Source: Rugalucina vietnamica (lineage: Eukaryota; Mollusca; Bivalvia; Lucinida; Lucinidae). Taken from it: a stretch of 64,000 bases of DNA. Made by a program: the position numbers and the translations under genes. The stretch covers positions 7,896,501 to 7,960,500 of the forward strand of contig OZ024869.1 in NCBI GenBank assembly GCA_964017185.1, given 5' to 3'. The notes beneath the pieces are model-generated. The model did not search any database and was not told the DNA's origin. It saw only the letters and a list, made by a program, of their open reading frames with translations. Below, one piece after another: positions 21,612 to 32,889 of this stretch. How positions within the stretch are numbered: the first letter of the stretch is position 1; every line of letters starts with the position of its first letter.

Positions 21612-23905
21612 ATCAACGTCATCTGAATCTGAATCTGAATAGTTTACTGGTGACACGCCAAATGACATTATTTCACCAGGGGGTTCGGATGGGGGAGAAA
21701 TTAGTCCCTTGAACGCACGAGTGAAGCGAACTTGGACACACAATCATCTGACATTTCAGCAGTAGAAAACAGAGAGTCAGGGAGGTCATTCCAGTCCCTG
21801 ATAGTCTGGGGAAAGAAACTACATTTATAGGCCTCTGTACTAGCAGATGGAAGCTGAAATGCCTTGGAGTGGCTATTTCTACAACGCCTAGTCTTTGGGA
21901 TAAGGTCATCTGTAGGTATTCTGGCTTTACCCTTCAGACCTTTGTATAGTAATATAAGTCGATTATCCGTCCTCCTTTTCTTGAGAGATTCCCATTTGAG
22001 TTGTTCAAGAATGCCAGTCATACTACCTTCCTCGAAAGTATAATTCCTAGTTACAAATCTAGCGGCACGATTCTGTACCTTCTCCAATTCCTCCTGGAGG
22101 CATTTAGTATGAGGATCACACACAGCTTCCATATTCCAGGACTGGGCGCACCAGTCCTTTATAAGCTGCTTCTTTAACATCTTGGGGGCAAGAAAATAAG
22201 TTTCTCCTCAAGAATCCAAGTGTTCTGTTGGCTTTAGTACATATATTATTGATATGGGTATTCCACTTGAGGTCATTTGTAATTGTTACACCTAGATATT
22301 TAATGCTATCAACATTTTCCAATACCGTTCCCTCGAGGGTGTACGAGGCCTCAATTTTATTTATCCGCTTATTTGTCAGCTGCATCATGTTGCATTTGAC
22401 AGGTTGAAATCTCATGCCCCATTTTCGGGCCCAGCTCCCTAAAAGGTCAATGTCTTTCTGAAGTTTTAATGTATCTTCTACTGTTCTAATTTCACGGTAA
22501 CAAACACAGTCATCAGCAAAAAGCCTGATTTGAAAGTCAATGCCAAGGGGTATGTCATTTATGTACAAGGAGAACAACAATGGACCGAGAACGGTGCCCT
22601 GAGGGACACCAGACACAACAGGGGCCCAGTCAGATTTAACACCATTAACTACTACCCTTTGCTGCCTGAAGCACAAAAAAAGCATTTATCCATTCCAATG
22701 TCTTTCCACCTATACCATAACTAAACAATTTGCTTTTAAGAAGTTCATGTGGAAGGGTGTCAAAAGCTTTTTCAAAGTCCAAAATAAAAGTGTCAACCTG
22801 ACCCTTTTTGTCCAATATTTTTTCCCAATCATTTATTACTGTAATCAACTGAGTTTCACAACTATGCCATTTCCTGAATGCATGCTGTTTGTCCGACAAA
22901 AGATTATACTGGTCAAGATGACCCATGATATTTGAGCAGACAATATGTTCTAGAAGTTTGCAAGGAATACAAGTCAAAGAAACTGGGCGGTAATTACAAG
23001 CAAGGGACCTGTCACCTTTCTTGAAAAGTGGACAAATATTAGCAAGTGACCATTCCTTGGGGATTTCACCCGTATTGATTGACTGCTGGAAGAGATGTGC
23101 AAATACAGGTCCTAATTCTTTTGCCAATTCTTTTAGGACTCTAGGATGGAGTTCATCAGGTCCTAAGGCTTTAGATGGGTTCAGACCTTTAAGGAGTTTT
23201 GTTACTCCTTCCTTTGTAACAACAATTTCATCCATGATTGGACTGACCTATCCAGAAGTGGGACTTGGGTGTGTACCGTTTTGGTGAATACATCTGTGAA
23301 CTGTCCATTAAATTCTTCTGCTTTTTCGAAATCTGATTGAGCAATACCACTTCCATTTTTCTTTTTCAAAGGGGGAATGCCTTGGGTATCTTTCCTCTGA
23401 CTATTGATATACCTATAAAAATCCCTGGGATTAGCCTTAACGTCCCCTACCAAGTTATTGACATAAAGGTCATGCTGCTTCCTTATATCAGCTTTGATTT
23501 CCCTTCTTAAGTTTTCAAATTTAGATCTAATTTTTGCACTTCCAGTTTTCTTAGCTTTTGCATGAGTTATATTTTTTCTGCGAATCTTCCTCCTTATCTC
23601 AGGAGTTATCCATGGGACAGAAGAGACAGAGCGACTTGTTTTTGATGGGATATGCTTATCTGCCGAGTCCTGAATAAAAGATGTAATAAGATTGAAATTT
23701 TCCTGAACCGAACGGGTATCCGAGTAACCATTGAAATACTTTTCCTTTGCAAATTTTAATGTTTCTGCCCTCATAGATTCATAATCACCTTTCTGGTACC
23801 GATACACTTTCCTCTGAGGTTTCTTAATGGGGAATAACAATCTTCAGCGTTCCAGAAACAATATCATGATCACTGAGACAATCTGGGGAGTGAATATCTA
23901 CAAAC
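21612..23905 (-). mobile_element. CR1/Jockey-group LINE, 5' truncated, frameshifted
   Basis: On the minus strand the element starts at the very end of its apurinic endonuclease (HSPDCLSDHDIVSGT, including the conserved SDH). A basic linker follows (about 23835-23240), then the reverse transcriptase. Fingers are near 23235-23000 (PSKALGPDELHPRVLKEL, RPVSLT). Motif A is FILDFEKAFDTLPH, motif B SGVPQGTVLGPLLFSLYIND, motif C LFADD. The C-terminal region has LEYGSCV and RAARFV and ends near 21701. At least three frameshifts divide the frame (near 23840, 23230, 22680 and 22180), so it is dead. The 3' end has a short (ATTCAG)n repeat, as CR1/L2-type elements often do. Finer family assignment needs a tree. 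Confidence 0.88.
21618..21646 (-). repeat. LINE 3' tail, (ATTCAG)n
   Basis: About three ATTCAG units end the LINE on its 3' side. Short tandem 3' tails instead of poly(A) are typical of CR1/L2-type LINEs. Confidence 0.65.
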
Positions 23906-24092
23906 TGATCATGAGAAAACCAATGTTGTGGTTTCAGACCAGGTCTGACTCAATACAGACTGTGCAGCGACATAACATGGCTAGAAACTGGAAATTTTGG
24001 ATTTAGTTCATAGAAGAATTTATTATACCTGTAGTGAAAACAAAAGCGCTGCATTTGCGAAGCTGATATGTACCTTTGTTTTTAGCTCTGCT
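23906..24092 (-). mobile_element. M1 MITE fragment next to the LINE 5' end
   Basis: It begins 'CATGAGAAAACCAATG', the inner part of the M1 end, directly at the LINE truncation point. It keeps 'GGTTTCAGACCAGGTCTGA', 'GAAACTGGAAATTTTGGATT' and a broken palindrome. The outer GAGCC end is missing and not found on the far side of the LINE. Confidence 0.65.
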
Positions 24093-24149
24093 GTACGAAA
24101 GTACAGGAAGAGTTATTGCACTCACCCGGCGTTGGCGTCGGCATTGCTC

Positions 24150-24545
24150 AAATGCTTAAGTTTTTGGTTAAAGTTTTGAGAAGTCTGTATCTCTCGAACA
24201 TGTGGATGGACTTAGTTTATAATTTGCCTATTGTTAGATATTAGCCTGAAGTTTTATACTGCGCCATCCTGACCTTGCGGTCAAGGTCACAGACTTAGAA
24301 ATTTTATGTTCAAGTTTTTGGTTAAAGTTTTTAGAATAGAAGTCTATTATCTCTTGACCTTGTGGATGGATCTATACGATGTATGTGTAACATTTTGGTT
24401 TGAAATTTTATGCTGTACCATCCCGACCCACCTCAGTAACCTTGAGGACAAGGCCACGGACACTATTCCTCTTGTTACGCTGTACCATCTCAACCCAACT
24501 CAGTGACCTTGAGGTCAAGGTAATGGACATTAACATTTTACTTAT
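24150..24545. repeat. Mollusc-type tandem repeat with GACCTTG words
   Basis: Partial units repeat 'TTTTTGGTTAAAGTTTT', 'CTCTTGACC/CTCGAAC', 'GTGGATGGA' and 'GCTGTACCATC', each followed by a paired GACCTTG…CAAGGTCA block. Confidence 0.65.
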
Positions 24546-25489
24546 AATGTTACCCTTTTATGCGATTAAATTTTATTACTTCTAGAGACAAACCAGGCCT
24601 GCGACAGCTCTTATTGCATGTGCAAGACATTGGTTTTCTCATTATGCACTCAGTTATGTTTTCTGCTTTTATTTTTACTTGCAGTTCAAACTTGTCAGGT
24701 GAGCATTTACAGGACATTGGTACATGTGCATGTACCCTAGTTGTTTCTAAGTATTTCTTTATATGCGTTCTGTTATGTTGATGAATGTTCAAGGAAATGT
24801 TTCTTTAAAAAAAAAAAGTCTGTTAGATTTTCAAATGGAAGATACATTATCATACAAAGCAAATTCATGAAAGATTATAAAGCAATTTTCAGGGATTCTG
24901 TTGGCTCTGGAAAACATGGAAAATGCCTAAAATATCCATACGTTGAAAAGCCATGGATTATTTAAATGTTTCTGGAAACATTTAATTTAGACTTTTTTTT
25001 TTTTTTGGGGGGGGGGGGGGGTCTGTGTGTCCATCCACACTTTCAATCATGTTTCTAAGTATTTCTTTTGTTGATACATGTTCTATAAAATGTTTCTTTT
25101 AAAGAAGAACAAAGTCGGTTCATGTTAGATTGTTGTCTTTATTTCTTAATATCTTAGACAACGTCCATGATAACAAGTGTAAATTTTCAGTACGAATATA
25201 GCAATAAAATCCCATTTTGAAAGTCATAGACCGTTGGCCTCGGGGCTCATACAGCAGATCTCCGACCTGTAACTGGGACAATGCGAAAACTCTTGAATCA
25301 TAATATTATAATAAATGCTGCCATTCAAAATATACCTGGAAATATTTTATGATATAATTGTATATTAATTTTTTCTGTATTCTGTAACATTTCTACAACG
25401 CTGTACCGGCATCGTAAGCTAATCACAAACCAAATGTAACCTAAGCATAATTCTTACTCGGCCATTCATGCAAAAGTCAATGGGTACCA
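24546..25489. other. CACTA interior, non-coding
   Basis: No gene recognised. A weak match to an M1 right end ('TTGGTTTTCTCATTATGCAC') lies near 24630. A poly(T)-poly(G) run lies at about 24993-25021. Confidence 0.45.
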
Positions 25490-26606
25490 TTTGCTGTTGA
25501 ATTAATGGTAAACAAAAATGTTACTCAGTTAATATAAGAAGTCAAATATCACCATTAAAACTGAACGAAGCCATTAACTTGTTAAAGGTATAGTTCATCA
25601 TTAAGTTAATAGGCGCTGTTTGTTGTCAAATCGAGGGCAGACCAAATCACCATTAACAAAATGGGCCATCAATTTAATAACCATTAAGTTAATAGGCTTG
25701 ATTACCTGTTAAGTTAATGGATACAAAATAGATGTTTAATGGTATTGCTCATCAAAAATTAATGGGATCTTTGTGCCGTCAAATTAATGGCATACAGAAA
25801 TCAAGTTCTACCATTAACTTAAGGTGGTCATTTACCATTAAAGTATTAATGGTGTTGCTCATTGAAAATTAATGGGCGCTTATGCTGTCAAATTAATGGG
25901 CGCTTATGCTGTCAAATTAATGGCATACAGAATCAAGTTCTACCATTAACTTAAGGTGGCCATTAAATACAATGTCTTTAAAATATCATTAAACGCCTCT
26001 TAATGTATAGCATTTTAATGGGGGCCATTAAAATATTAAGGGTTAATTAATGATCTTTAAACCTACATTAATTAACAAATTAACAGCATTTTAATTGTAA
26101 TGAAAATACCTTTAAAATGTGTCTCCTGAAAAAGTAACAGCACCATTAAATTGGCATAAATTTTAATGGCTGATATTTAATGGATATTTAAGGCTCATTA
26201 TTTTGTCATTAAAATATGAGTTTAAGTGTCTTTAATTTGCTTTTAAAATGACCTGTGAAAAATTAACGGCCCCATTAAAATGCTATACATTAAGAGCCTT
26301 TTAAGAAGTTTTTAATGCTGATGGCTACCATTAAATATTTTAAAGGTGCCTTTACTTTAATTGGAGTGATTTTTTAAGGCATTAATTTAACAGATTTTAA
26401 TGGTCATAAAAGTAATGACAATTTAACAATGCTGTTAACCTAATGGCATTTTGATGCTATTTTAATGACTCTTAATGTATAGCATTTTAATGGGGTATTT
26501 TAATGCTCTTTTAACAAGATTTTCATGGGGAGAATCTTTGAAAATGCTGTTAAATTTAATGGATTTTTTTAATGCCTTTTTAAGTGACTTTTGATGGGGA
26601 TGTGTG
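25490..26606. repeat. Right subterminal array of the CACTA element
   Basis: CATTAA/TTAATGG words continue to the right end. A ~110-bp unit is partly duplicated at about 25745-25990 ('ATTAATGGCATACAGAA', 'TCAAGTTCTACCATTAACTT'). Read inward from 26614 on the minus strand, it matches the inward reading of the left array. Confidence 0.78.
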
Positions 26607-26614
26607 CAGTAGTG

Positions 26615-26880
26615 ATTATGGATGCTGTAGGGAGAGATTTGTAGGGCCACCACACAGCACAACACCAGCTGCAGTAATAGCAAATGAAAATAAAACCGAG
26701 ATCCATAAGAGCAGAGAACATATTAATGAGAAAGGGGATGGGCCATACCGCGGTTTCGGCTACACAAACCTCTTCAGTGACCCTATAGATTTAGTAGCAT
26801 GGAGCCAAAGAGAATTACTATAATTTTTGCAACTTTCAACAGGGTAGTCGATAAAAAGACAAGTATAATCTAAATGGGGC
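26615..26880 (+). repeat. R2 repeat, right part after the CACTA element, plus start of the next unit
   Basis: It resumes at 'ATTATGGATGCTGTAGGG' and continues through 'AACACCAGCTGCAGTAATAG' and 'AAAACCGAGATCC'. At 26736 it enters another unit, 'AAAGGGGATGGGCCATACC'. Confidence 0.85.
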
Positions 26881-27830
26881 TATATTTCTAATCGGTAAAC
26901 AGATTCATCTCCTAACCAACGTTTAATATATAAAATAAAAATAAAAATGAGATTCTTTAAGAGCAGTGAATATATTAATGAGAAAGGGGATGGGCCATAC
27001 CATGGTTTCGGCTACTTAAGCCTCTTCAGTTAAAACTTGTTGCCAAATCTATAGGGTCACTGAAGAGGCTTAAGTAGCCGAAACCATGGTATGGCCCATC
27101 CCCTTTATCATTAATATATTCACTGCTCTTAAAGGATCTCAGTTTTATTTTTATTTGCTATTACTGCAGCTGGTGTTGTGCCGTGTGGCGGCCCTAAAAA
27201 GTCTGCCCGTACATCATCCATAGTGCAGATTATATTTTCCTTTTGGTCCTTTGAGATCAGCGAGGGTATTCTGAGAATTCAGAAAATTAATATCGGTTTA
27301 GATTCATTTTCTGACCAACGTTTCATAAATGTGGTCCCATTTGGATTATAATAGTCTTTGTATCGACTATCCTGTTTAAAGATGCATTTACAGTAATTCT
27401 CTTTGGCTTGATGTTGCCAAATCTATAGGTCACTGAAGAGGCTTAAGTAGCCGAAACCATGGTATGGCCCATCCCCTTTCTCATTAATATATTCACTGCT
27501 CTTAAAGAATCTCATTTTTATTTTTATTTTATATATTAAACGCTGGTTAGGAGATGAATCTGTTTACCGATTAGAAAAATCTGATTTCTCAGAACGCTGA
27601 TCTCCAAGGACCAACAGGAAAATATAATCTGCACTAATGGATGATGGACGGGGAGGCCACACGGCACAACAACAGCTACCATAAAAGCAAATAAAAATAA
27701 AACTTAGATCATGGCCTTGAAGAGCAGTGAACATACGAGCGTATTCATGAGAAAGGGGGAAGGACCATATTGCGGTTTTGGCTACTCAAACCTCTGATTT
27801 TGTATGCATGGTACATGTATGTATCTCGTA
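26870..27830. repeat. Palindromic cluster of R2 units
   Basis: R2 units sit in both orientations. A local palindrome spans about 26945-27145: 'CTTTAAGAGCAGTG…GGGGATGGGCCATACC' is answered in inverse. A wider one pairs 26870-27025 with 27430-27575 ('TCGGTAAACAGATTCATCTC' on one side, inverted on the other). A plus-oriented unit follows to about 27800. No coding capacity. R2 copies elsewhere are at 18010, 4515, 59283 and 61605. Confidence 0.8.
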
Positions 27831-28507
27831 ATGAACATCATAGGGTTAAACTAACCTATTTATTCTTCGCTGTCCACATTCTTGCAGGAGATACATAATG
27901 CGACTGACTGGCAAGACGACGGGGCTATTGTTAATTATTATCCTCTTATTGTTCTTATTGTTAATTATTATTCTCTTCAACATATTTATACGTCAAACTA
28001 AGGCGAACTAGCCGAGACCCACCTGCAAAATGGAAAATTTACCCCGTTAAAGTTTAAACCACACCTGTCAATGAAAAAAAAATCAACTTAGACTTCGCGA
28101 CAAACTCTTAGACTTCAACTGGAAATCTCATGGCGACAATTGTGTATTTTAAAATTCCTCCAGCACGATTGGGTAGCGAAGAAACATTTTCACATTTATC
28201 ACACTGACCATATTTTAATTTCTGTCAGAACATCTAAGCCAATCTTGTTTCATCTTTATTTCAAAGACGTTCCACTCATATCGTTGTTTTGAAATAACAT
28301 CCATTTCTGTTAAACTCTTCAAGCCTGGTAATTAATCGGCCACTCTTTTGACAGTGTGATTTCTATAACTAATGTGTACGCCAGAAAGTAACCACTTGTT
28401 TGCATAGGCATGAAATTGGACGGATTTTGACATGTTTTACTACGGTTTTGTGCCTTGTTGCCGGGAATCAAATCATCAAGGGTAGGATAGGAAGCAGTGA
28501 CAACCTT
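27831..28507. other. Non-coding, nothing recognised
   Basis: A short duplicated 'TTGTTAATTATTAT' pair lies near 27930-27975. No gene seen. Confidence 0.45.
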
Positions 28508-28708
28508 AAAAAAGTACAAGTAGGCAAAGATCAGGAAAAGGCGCAATCAGAAAAAGACTCCCACTCCAAAAACCAAGGTGGGAAAAAACCAAACTAACAA
28601 TCAGGTACTTATACCATGAAAACATTTCGTAAGCCGAATGAGCAGCTATTTTCCCAATAGGTGGCCACTCAGTTACCTTAACTTAACTAAAAATATAAGT
28701 TTATCTGC
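28508..28708 (-). mobile_element. Naiad 3'-end fragment
   Basis: It matches the last ~200 bp of the Naiad 3' region (at 51365-51560): 'GTACAAGTAGGCAAAGATCA', 'CACTCCAAAAACC', 'CAATAGGTGGCCACTCAG'. It is a strongly 5'-truncated copy. Confidence 0.85.
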
Positions 28709-28965
28709 TTGAAGCGCTCAAAGACAAAATGAAAATAAGGATTTGTTATTTATTTCTTGTAATACAGGAATACATGGGTCTGGGTATAATATATAGTTTA
28801 AGTTCGTAGACTTTCTTTATACACACACATTAAAATGCTTTCGTCAGAAAAAAAGTACCTATCGTGACTATAAGTGTCAGCATTTTAAATGAATAGCAGA
28901 ATAAAATTGACAAGATTTAACAGAATAATGAATGTACCAAATTTTGGCTCTAGAATAGTCTGAAG
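28709..28965. other. Non-coding, nothing recognised
   Basis: AT-rich spacer without recognised content. Confidence 0.4.
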
Positions 28966-29514
28966 CCGTGTTCATGTGCAGTATTTGCACCCGGGTGTAT
29001 TTTTGCACCCGGGTGTATTTTTGCACTCGGGTGCAAATTTGCACCCCCTTGTGTAGCGTTCATACGCAGCGAAATCATGTCCATGTTTACCTGGATTTGA
29101 CATTAATCTTTGATTTAAAATGCTCTTAATTATCAGGGGTCATTTGCTGTAGACAATTAAAAAAGAATAAATAAAATTATTGAAAATTAAACGAAATAGA
29201 AATAAAATTGAAAATAAACTCAGTGCAGTGTAATGTTTATTATAGAAGCACTAGAATGGTGAAGAAGAGGGTAATGCTTGACACTTGCGTTAACATGACG
29301 TGGTTAATATAAAAGCGGGGTTAAAATATGGTGTATCGTACAAGTGGTGGGGGAATATATTTCTCGTCTTCAGTTCGTTACGAGGGAAGCGCCATAAAGA
29401 CAGGTTTATAACACTAAATTTATTCACAGTTTTAAATATCCGCAACATCCCAACATCGATTTGCTTTGGATTGGTTACGGCTTATATTCCAGTCAACATT
29501 TATTCAGGGTGTTA

Positions 29515-29642
29515 ACCAGTACTATAGAGAGCTTAATGTGTCTTGCTCAAAGACGTAGGTATCGAACCCAGGACCAGTCGCTCTGGAGTCCCGTACTCTA
29601 CCCCTAGATCACTCGTTCTCTACCCTTAGGTCTCATAACAGT
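29515..29642 (-). mobile_element. tRNA-derived SINE fragment
   Basis: On the minus strand 'GTGATCTAGGGGTAGAGTA' (A box) is followed by 'GGGTTCGATACCTACG' (B box) and 'CTTTGAGCAAGACACATTA'. A related 'TAATGTGTCTTGCCCAATG' piece is at about 34200-34225. Confidence 0.65.
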
Positions 29643-29915
29643 GGCCGGGTGGGAATAGATGGGCTGCCTAAAGAAATAGATGGGCTGCTTGTGTCTCCAG
29701 GCATAGCTTGTACGCTACTGTCTGTCCATCGATTACTGGTGAACCGCTCAGCTCTGAGCTTGCCTAGGAAAAATGGTTCAAGTCAAACACTTAATCTTAT
29801 TCGCTTAGTTGGATGGTTATATTTGAAGCAGTTTTTTGATGTCATGACGTCCCATAAAATGAAGGCAACGTCCCGACATGACCTTAGTAGTAGTTCACTG
29901 AAACGCTAAACCACA
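29643..29915 (+). mobile_element. S2 SINE-like repeat
   Basis: Shares with 41118-41432 the blocks 'AAAGAAATAGAT', 'GCTTGTGTCTCCAGG', 'GATTACTGGT', 'CAAGTCAAA' and 'CCCGACATGACCTTAG'. The tail is lost. Confidence 0.7.
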
Positions 29916-30335
29916 ACTCAAATTTAACATTAAAACTATAAATTTTAGTAACAATACCTCTGAAATACCGCGTTTAAAGCGCTCAACTGGCTACAGGGTC
30001 ATATTGCCTGGTGCTATGTCATGACAAAACTTATCCCTGCCGTCTGACTGGGAGTAGCCCTTATGTGTATTATTATATATTCGGTTGCTCGGTAACTTTA
30101 AAAAATATCAATTCAGTCAGATTGGGCGTGGTGTAAGTTGGGTGAAAGAAGGCCGATATGGAATTCAATTTCATGGACCGTGATTACTATCCTGATATGC
30201 ACCAGACTTTTAGTATCGTTGATTTGTAAGTCTGATTTTATAGATTTTTCCCAGACATTAAACACTTTATTAATTTTTGTACTAGATTCTTAACAGGGTC
30301 GAAAAATGTTGGCCAGTTATAAAACTCCCATACAA
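29916..30335. other. Interior of the CCCGGG element, non-coding
   Basis: No gene or shared repeat recognised. Confidence 0.4.
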
Positions 30336-30570
30336 AATGCATATAGCGATAAGCATTTTGCGTTCATATGCACAAAATACACCCGGGTGCAAAAATACAT
30401 CCGGGTGCAATTTCAATTTGCTCCACCTCGAAAGTAGGGGCACATTTGCACCCGGGTGTATTTTTGCACCCGGGTGTATTTTCTTAAAACAGCGTTCACA
30501 TGGCATAAAATACACCCGGGGTGCAAAAATACACTCGGATGCAAATGTTGCACATGAACACGGCTTTAGA

Positions 30571-30905
30571 TTCAAAATTCTAATGAGACTCAGAGTAAAT
30601 TAGTAGAAAACATTTATTGATTAGTGAGAAACGGGGTCCTAAAGGATCATGAATGTCATTTGAAATTAATAGCAGAATATTGTTTTAACATTATAATTCG
30701 TAAAGAAATACATCTTTTATGGCGATTCTCAATAGCAACATGTCATGTAGGTAACGCATTCAAAGAGCCACAACGTTTGGGGACCCAACGTTCGAAGTGT
30801 TAACAAGTCATTTTGAAGCGAACTGGATAGGCTTTCAGAAAATCATACCCTACAATAATCCCCGGCATGGTGCACCAGGGCCTATTGGCTCATCAGTCTA
30901 GAATA
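30571..30905. other. Non-coding, nothing recognised
   Basis: No shared repeat or gene. Confidence 0.4.
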
Positions 30906-30909
30906 AAAT

Positions 30910-31190
30910 GAGCCGCGACGTGAGAAAACCGGTCTTCGGGGTTTACGACCAGGTCTGACACAAACCGACCTGTACAGTCACAGGACCAGGCTAGAAGCTT
31001 GAAATTTCGGATTTAAGAAGAAGAGAAATTGTACTTTCCGTGTTAGTCCATGAGCCAGACAATTTTTTGTTACCAGTCAAGGGGACTAAAGCGAAAACAA
31101 AGGCGCTGATCAGCTTCGCGGTTACCGCGAAGCTGATCTGCGCCTTTGTTTTCGCCTAGGCAAAAAACCGGTTTTCTCACGATGCGGCTC
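30910..31190 (-). mobile_element. M1 MITE, complete, AAAT target duplication, with a small insertion
   Basis: GAGCCGCGACG to GATGCGGCTC, flanked by AAAT at 30906-30909 and 31191-31194. The central palindrome around 'CGCGGTTACCGCG' is essentially perfect. A ~45-bp insertion ('GTCCATGAGCCAGAC') lies before it. Confidence 0.92.
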
Positions 31191-31201
31191 AAATAGTAAA
31201 T

Positions 31202-31385
31202 GAGTCGCCTTATGAGAAAACCAACAATATGGTTTCCGAACAGGTCCGATACAAATCAGGCTGTACAGTCACAGAAGCAGGCTAGAAGCTCGAAATTTCG
31301 GATTTAAGAAGAAAAGGAAGTGTACTATCCGTGTAGCGAAAACAAATGCGCTGATCAGCTTCGCCATTTTCTCATGACGCGGCCC
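31202..31385 (-). mobile_element. M1 MITE, second adjacent copy with half its palindrome lost
   Basis: It starts 12 bp after the previous copy: AAAT then GAGTCGCC. It ends ACGCGGCCC followed by ATAT. Half of the central palindrome, from 'CTTCGCC' on, is deleted. Confidence 0.85.
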
Positions 31386-32485
31386 ATATATAATACAGAA
31401 TGTGTCATCTTAGATGCATAATACAGGGGGCGCATGCTTTCAGTTTAGAACTGTCTCGTTTTCTGCATATACGTAATGAAAAGGCCAATGAGCTTCATAG
31501 CTCTGGTCATTCGAATGAGTCTTGGTGTTGAACAGTTTCAGAATTTAAACCAATAGTATATATCTACTATATCAGTCTTATCTTTGACAACATACAGTCT
31601 ACATTTCTTTCTCAATTTGTAAATGAAGCTATATTCCTACACATAATCGTTCCAAAAGCCGTCATTTGCAGAGAGCATCTTCACTGAAGGTTATAAATAT
31701 GCGTTTCTGATTTTACGCATAGCTGACAACTGATTAATTTTCAGTGTGAAAACCAGAAAGCCAGGGAAAATTGTGTGTTGTTAACCCATATAAGCATGGC
31801 GTCCTTTTTATGGGACTGGCGTCCTTTTTATGGGACATAGTCGCAAACAGCATAGCCCGAGATGTGACGCCGCAGAACGAGGCGTCCCATCTGGGGCTAT
31901 CTGTTTGCGCAGAGAAATTTAATCGAAAAAATGAAATAAAAAATAAAAATCACTCCTAACACCCCTAAAATGAAAATGGACTCAGCCAATTGATACATGT
32001 AATGATGGGAAAATTCATTCGTCAAATATGGGTTAAAAAAAAAAGAACAAGGATGAAGAATGCAAATGGATGGGGATGTGCGCCTGTCGGAGAACAAGTG
32101 CGCCTTTAAACGGCGTATGTGTGTAATTTTGTCCGTAACTGAATTAAAGTCGAGCCAGTGATGACAATTTTAAGACTGACGATTCCCTGACTAAATTTTC
32201 GTGGTACAATGGCATTTTCAATGTGATGGCCGAGAAGAAAGATTGTAATCTTTATCACCTGTTTGACTACAGAAAAAATACATATTAGTTGCAATTGAGA
32301 GACGGAAATATGTTGATTATAATAACGGCTTGGGTGAGAGGAAGAAAGAACGGTTCTCTAAATTTCGACTTTGTAGATGCAAATATGTATCTGGATCTTG
32401 TTTCCACATGCACCGTCACTGCGCCATGAAGATTTATAACAGCAAGGCCGGATATTTCCGTCTAAATAATCTTGTTCCATATTAA

Positions 32486-32486
<1 letters not shown>
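31386..32486. other. Non-coding, with a ~68-bp hairpin
   Basis: No gene recognised. It includes an 18-bp direct duplication (GCGTCCTTTTTATGGGAC at about 31799 and 31819) and the hairpin at 31842-31909. Confidence 0.45.
31842..31909. repeat. Imperfect ~68-bp hairpin
   Basis: CGCAAACAG, ATAGCCC, AGATG and GACGCC are answered in inverse by GGCGTC, CATCT, GGGCTAT and CTGTTTGCG around a short loop. Likely a MITE end or remnant; an expressed hairpin cannot be excluded. Confidence 0.6.
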
Positions 32487-32516
<30 letters not shown>

Positions 32517-32558
32517 ACACACAAAAAAAAACCCAAAAAAACAAACAAACAAACAAAA

Positions 32559-32613
<55 letters not shown>
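32487..32613. repeat. Poly(C)-(AC)n-poly(A) low-complexity tract
   Basis: A C-run passes into ACACAC, then AAAC-type repeats and a long A-run. The poly-Pro, poly-Lys and poly-Phe frames across it are translated low complexity. Confidence 0.95.
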
Positions 32614-32614
<1 letters not shown>

Positions 32615-32886
32615 ATGTAATATTTCTATTTCATTGTTTACATTTTTTTTACACTTTGTATTTGTCATTCCACGGATCATTCAGCCCACCAACACTGGTA
32701 AAAAGATAAATGAGAAATATTGAGATCGTATATATACGTACATTTATTATACGTATAACGGTTAATCTGTGACATGGATCTACGCTGGTTTCATGGTTAC
32801 ACGGCTAATGTTTGATAACTATACTCAAATTAGACTAGCCGTCCAAATATGATATGAAAATAAAAATATGAAAACAAAACTAAATG
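32614..32886. other. Non-coding, nothing recognised
   Basis: AT-rich spacer between the low-complexity tract and a tRNA-like sequence. Confidence 0.4.
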
Positions 32887-32889
32887 TAT

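Larger units (their letters stand above)
18300..26614. mobile_element. 8.3-kb CACTA-type DNA transposon, non-autonomous or decayed
   Basis: The termini are CACTACTG and CAGTAGTG, with inverted similarity continuing inward (CCAT.AAAA, AAAAAGGCATTAA). The 3-bp duplication is ATT. CACTA termini with a 3-bp duplication define the CACTA (EnSpm) superfamily. Long subterminal regions dense in one short motif are also typical, and here they are CATTAA words in opposite orientations at 18308-19190 and 25490-26590. No transposase frame was recognised inside. The interior carries an S1 SINE, an M1 MITE, a 2.3-kb LINE and mollusc-type tandem repeats. Removing the SINE, MITE and LINE leaves about 5.5 kb. 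Confidence 0.82.
28966..30570. mobile_element. 1.6-kb inverted-repeat element with CCCGGG-bearing ends
   Basis: The left end reads 'AAGCCGTGTTCATGTGCA' and the right end returns it inverted ('TGCACATGAACACGGCTTT'). Both ends carry clusters of 'TTGCACCCGGGTG' and its inverse: at least three on the left (28985-29045) and six on the right (30378-30550). These are subterminal motifs. No transposase is seen. The interior includes a tRNA-derived SINE and an S2 copy. The superfamily and the target duplication could not be settled; the end style is hAT-like at best. Confidence 0.75.

Noticed and set aside
30282-30603. Overlapping open frames on both strands with His/Pro/Gly-rich repeats
   Set aside because: They translate the GCACCCGGGTG motifs of the inverted-repeat element. 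Frames on both strands are open because the motif is palindromic.
32472-32723. Poly-Pro/Thr-His/Lys open frame
   Set aside because: Low-complexity C, AC and A runs.
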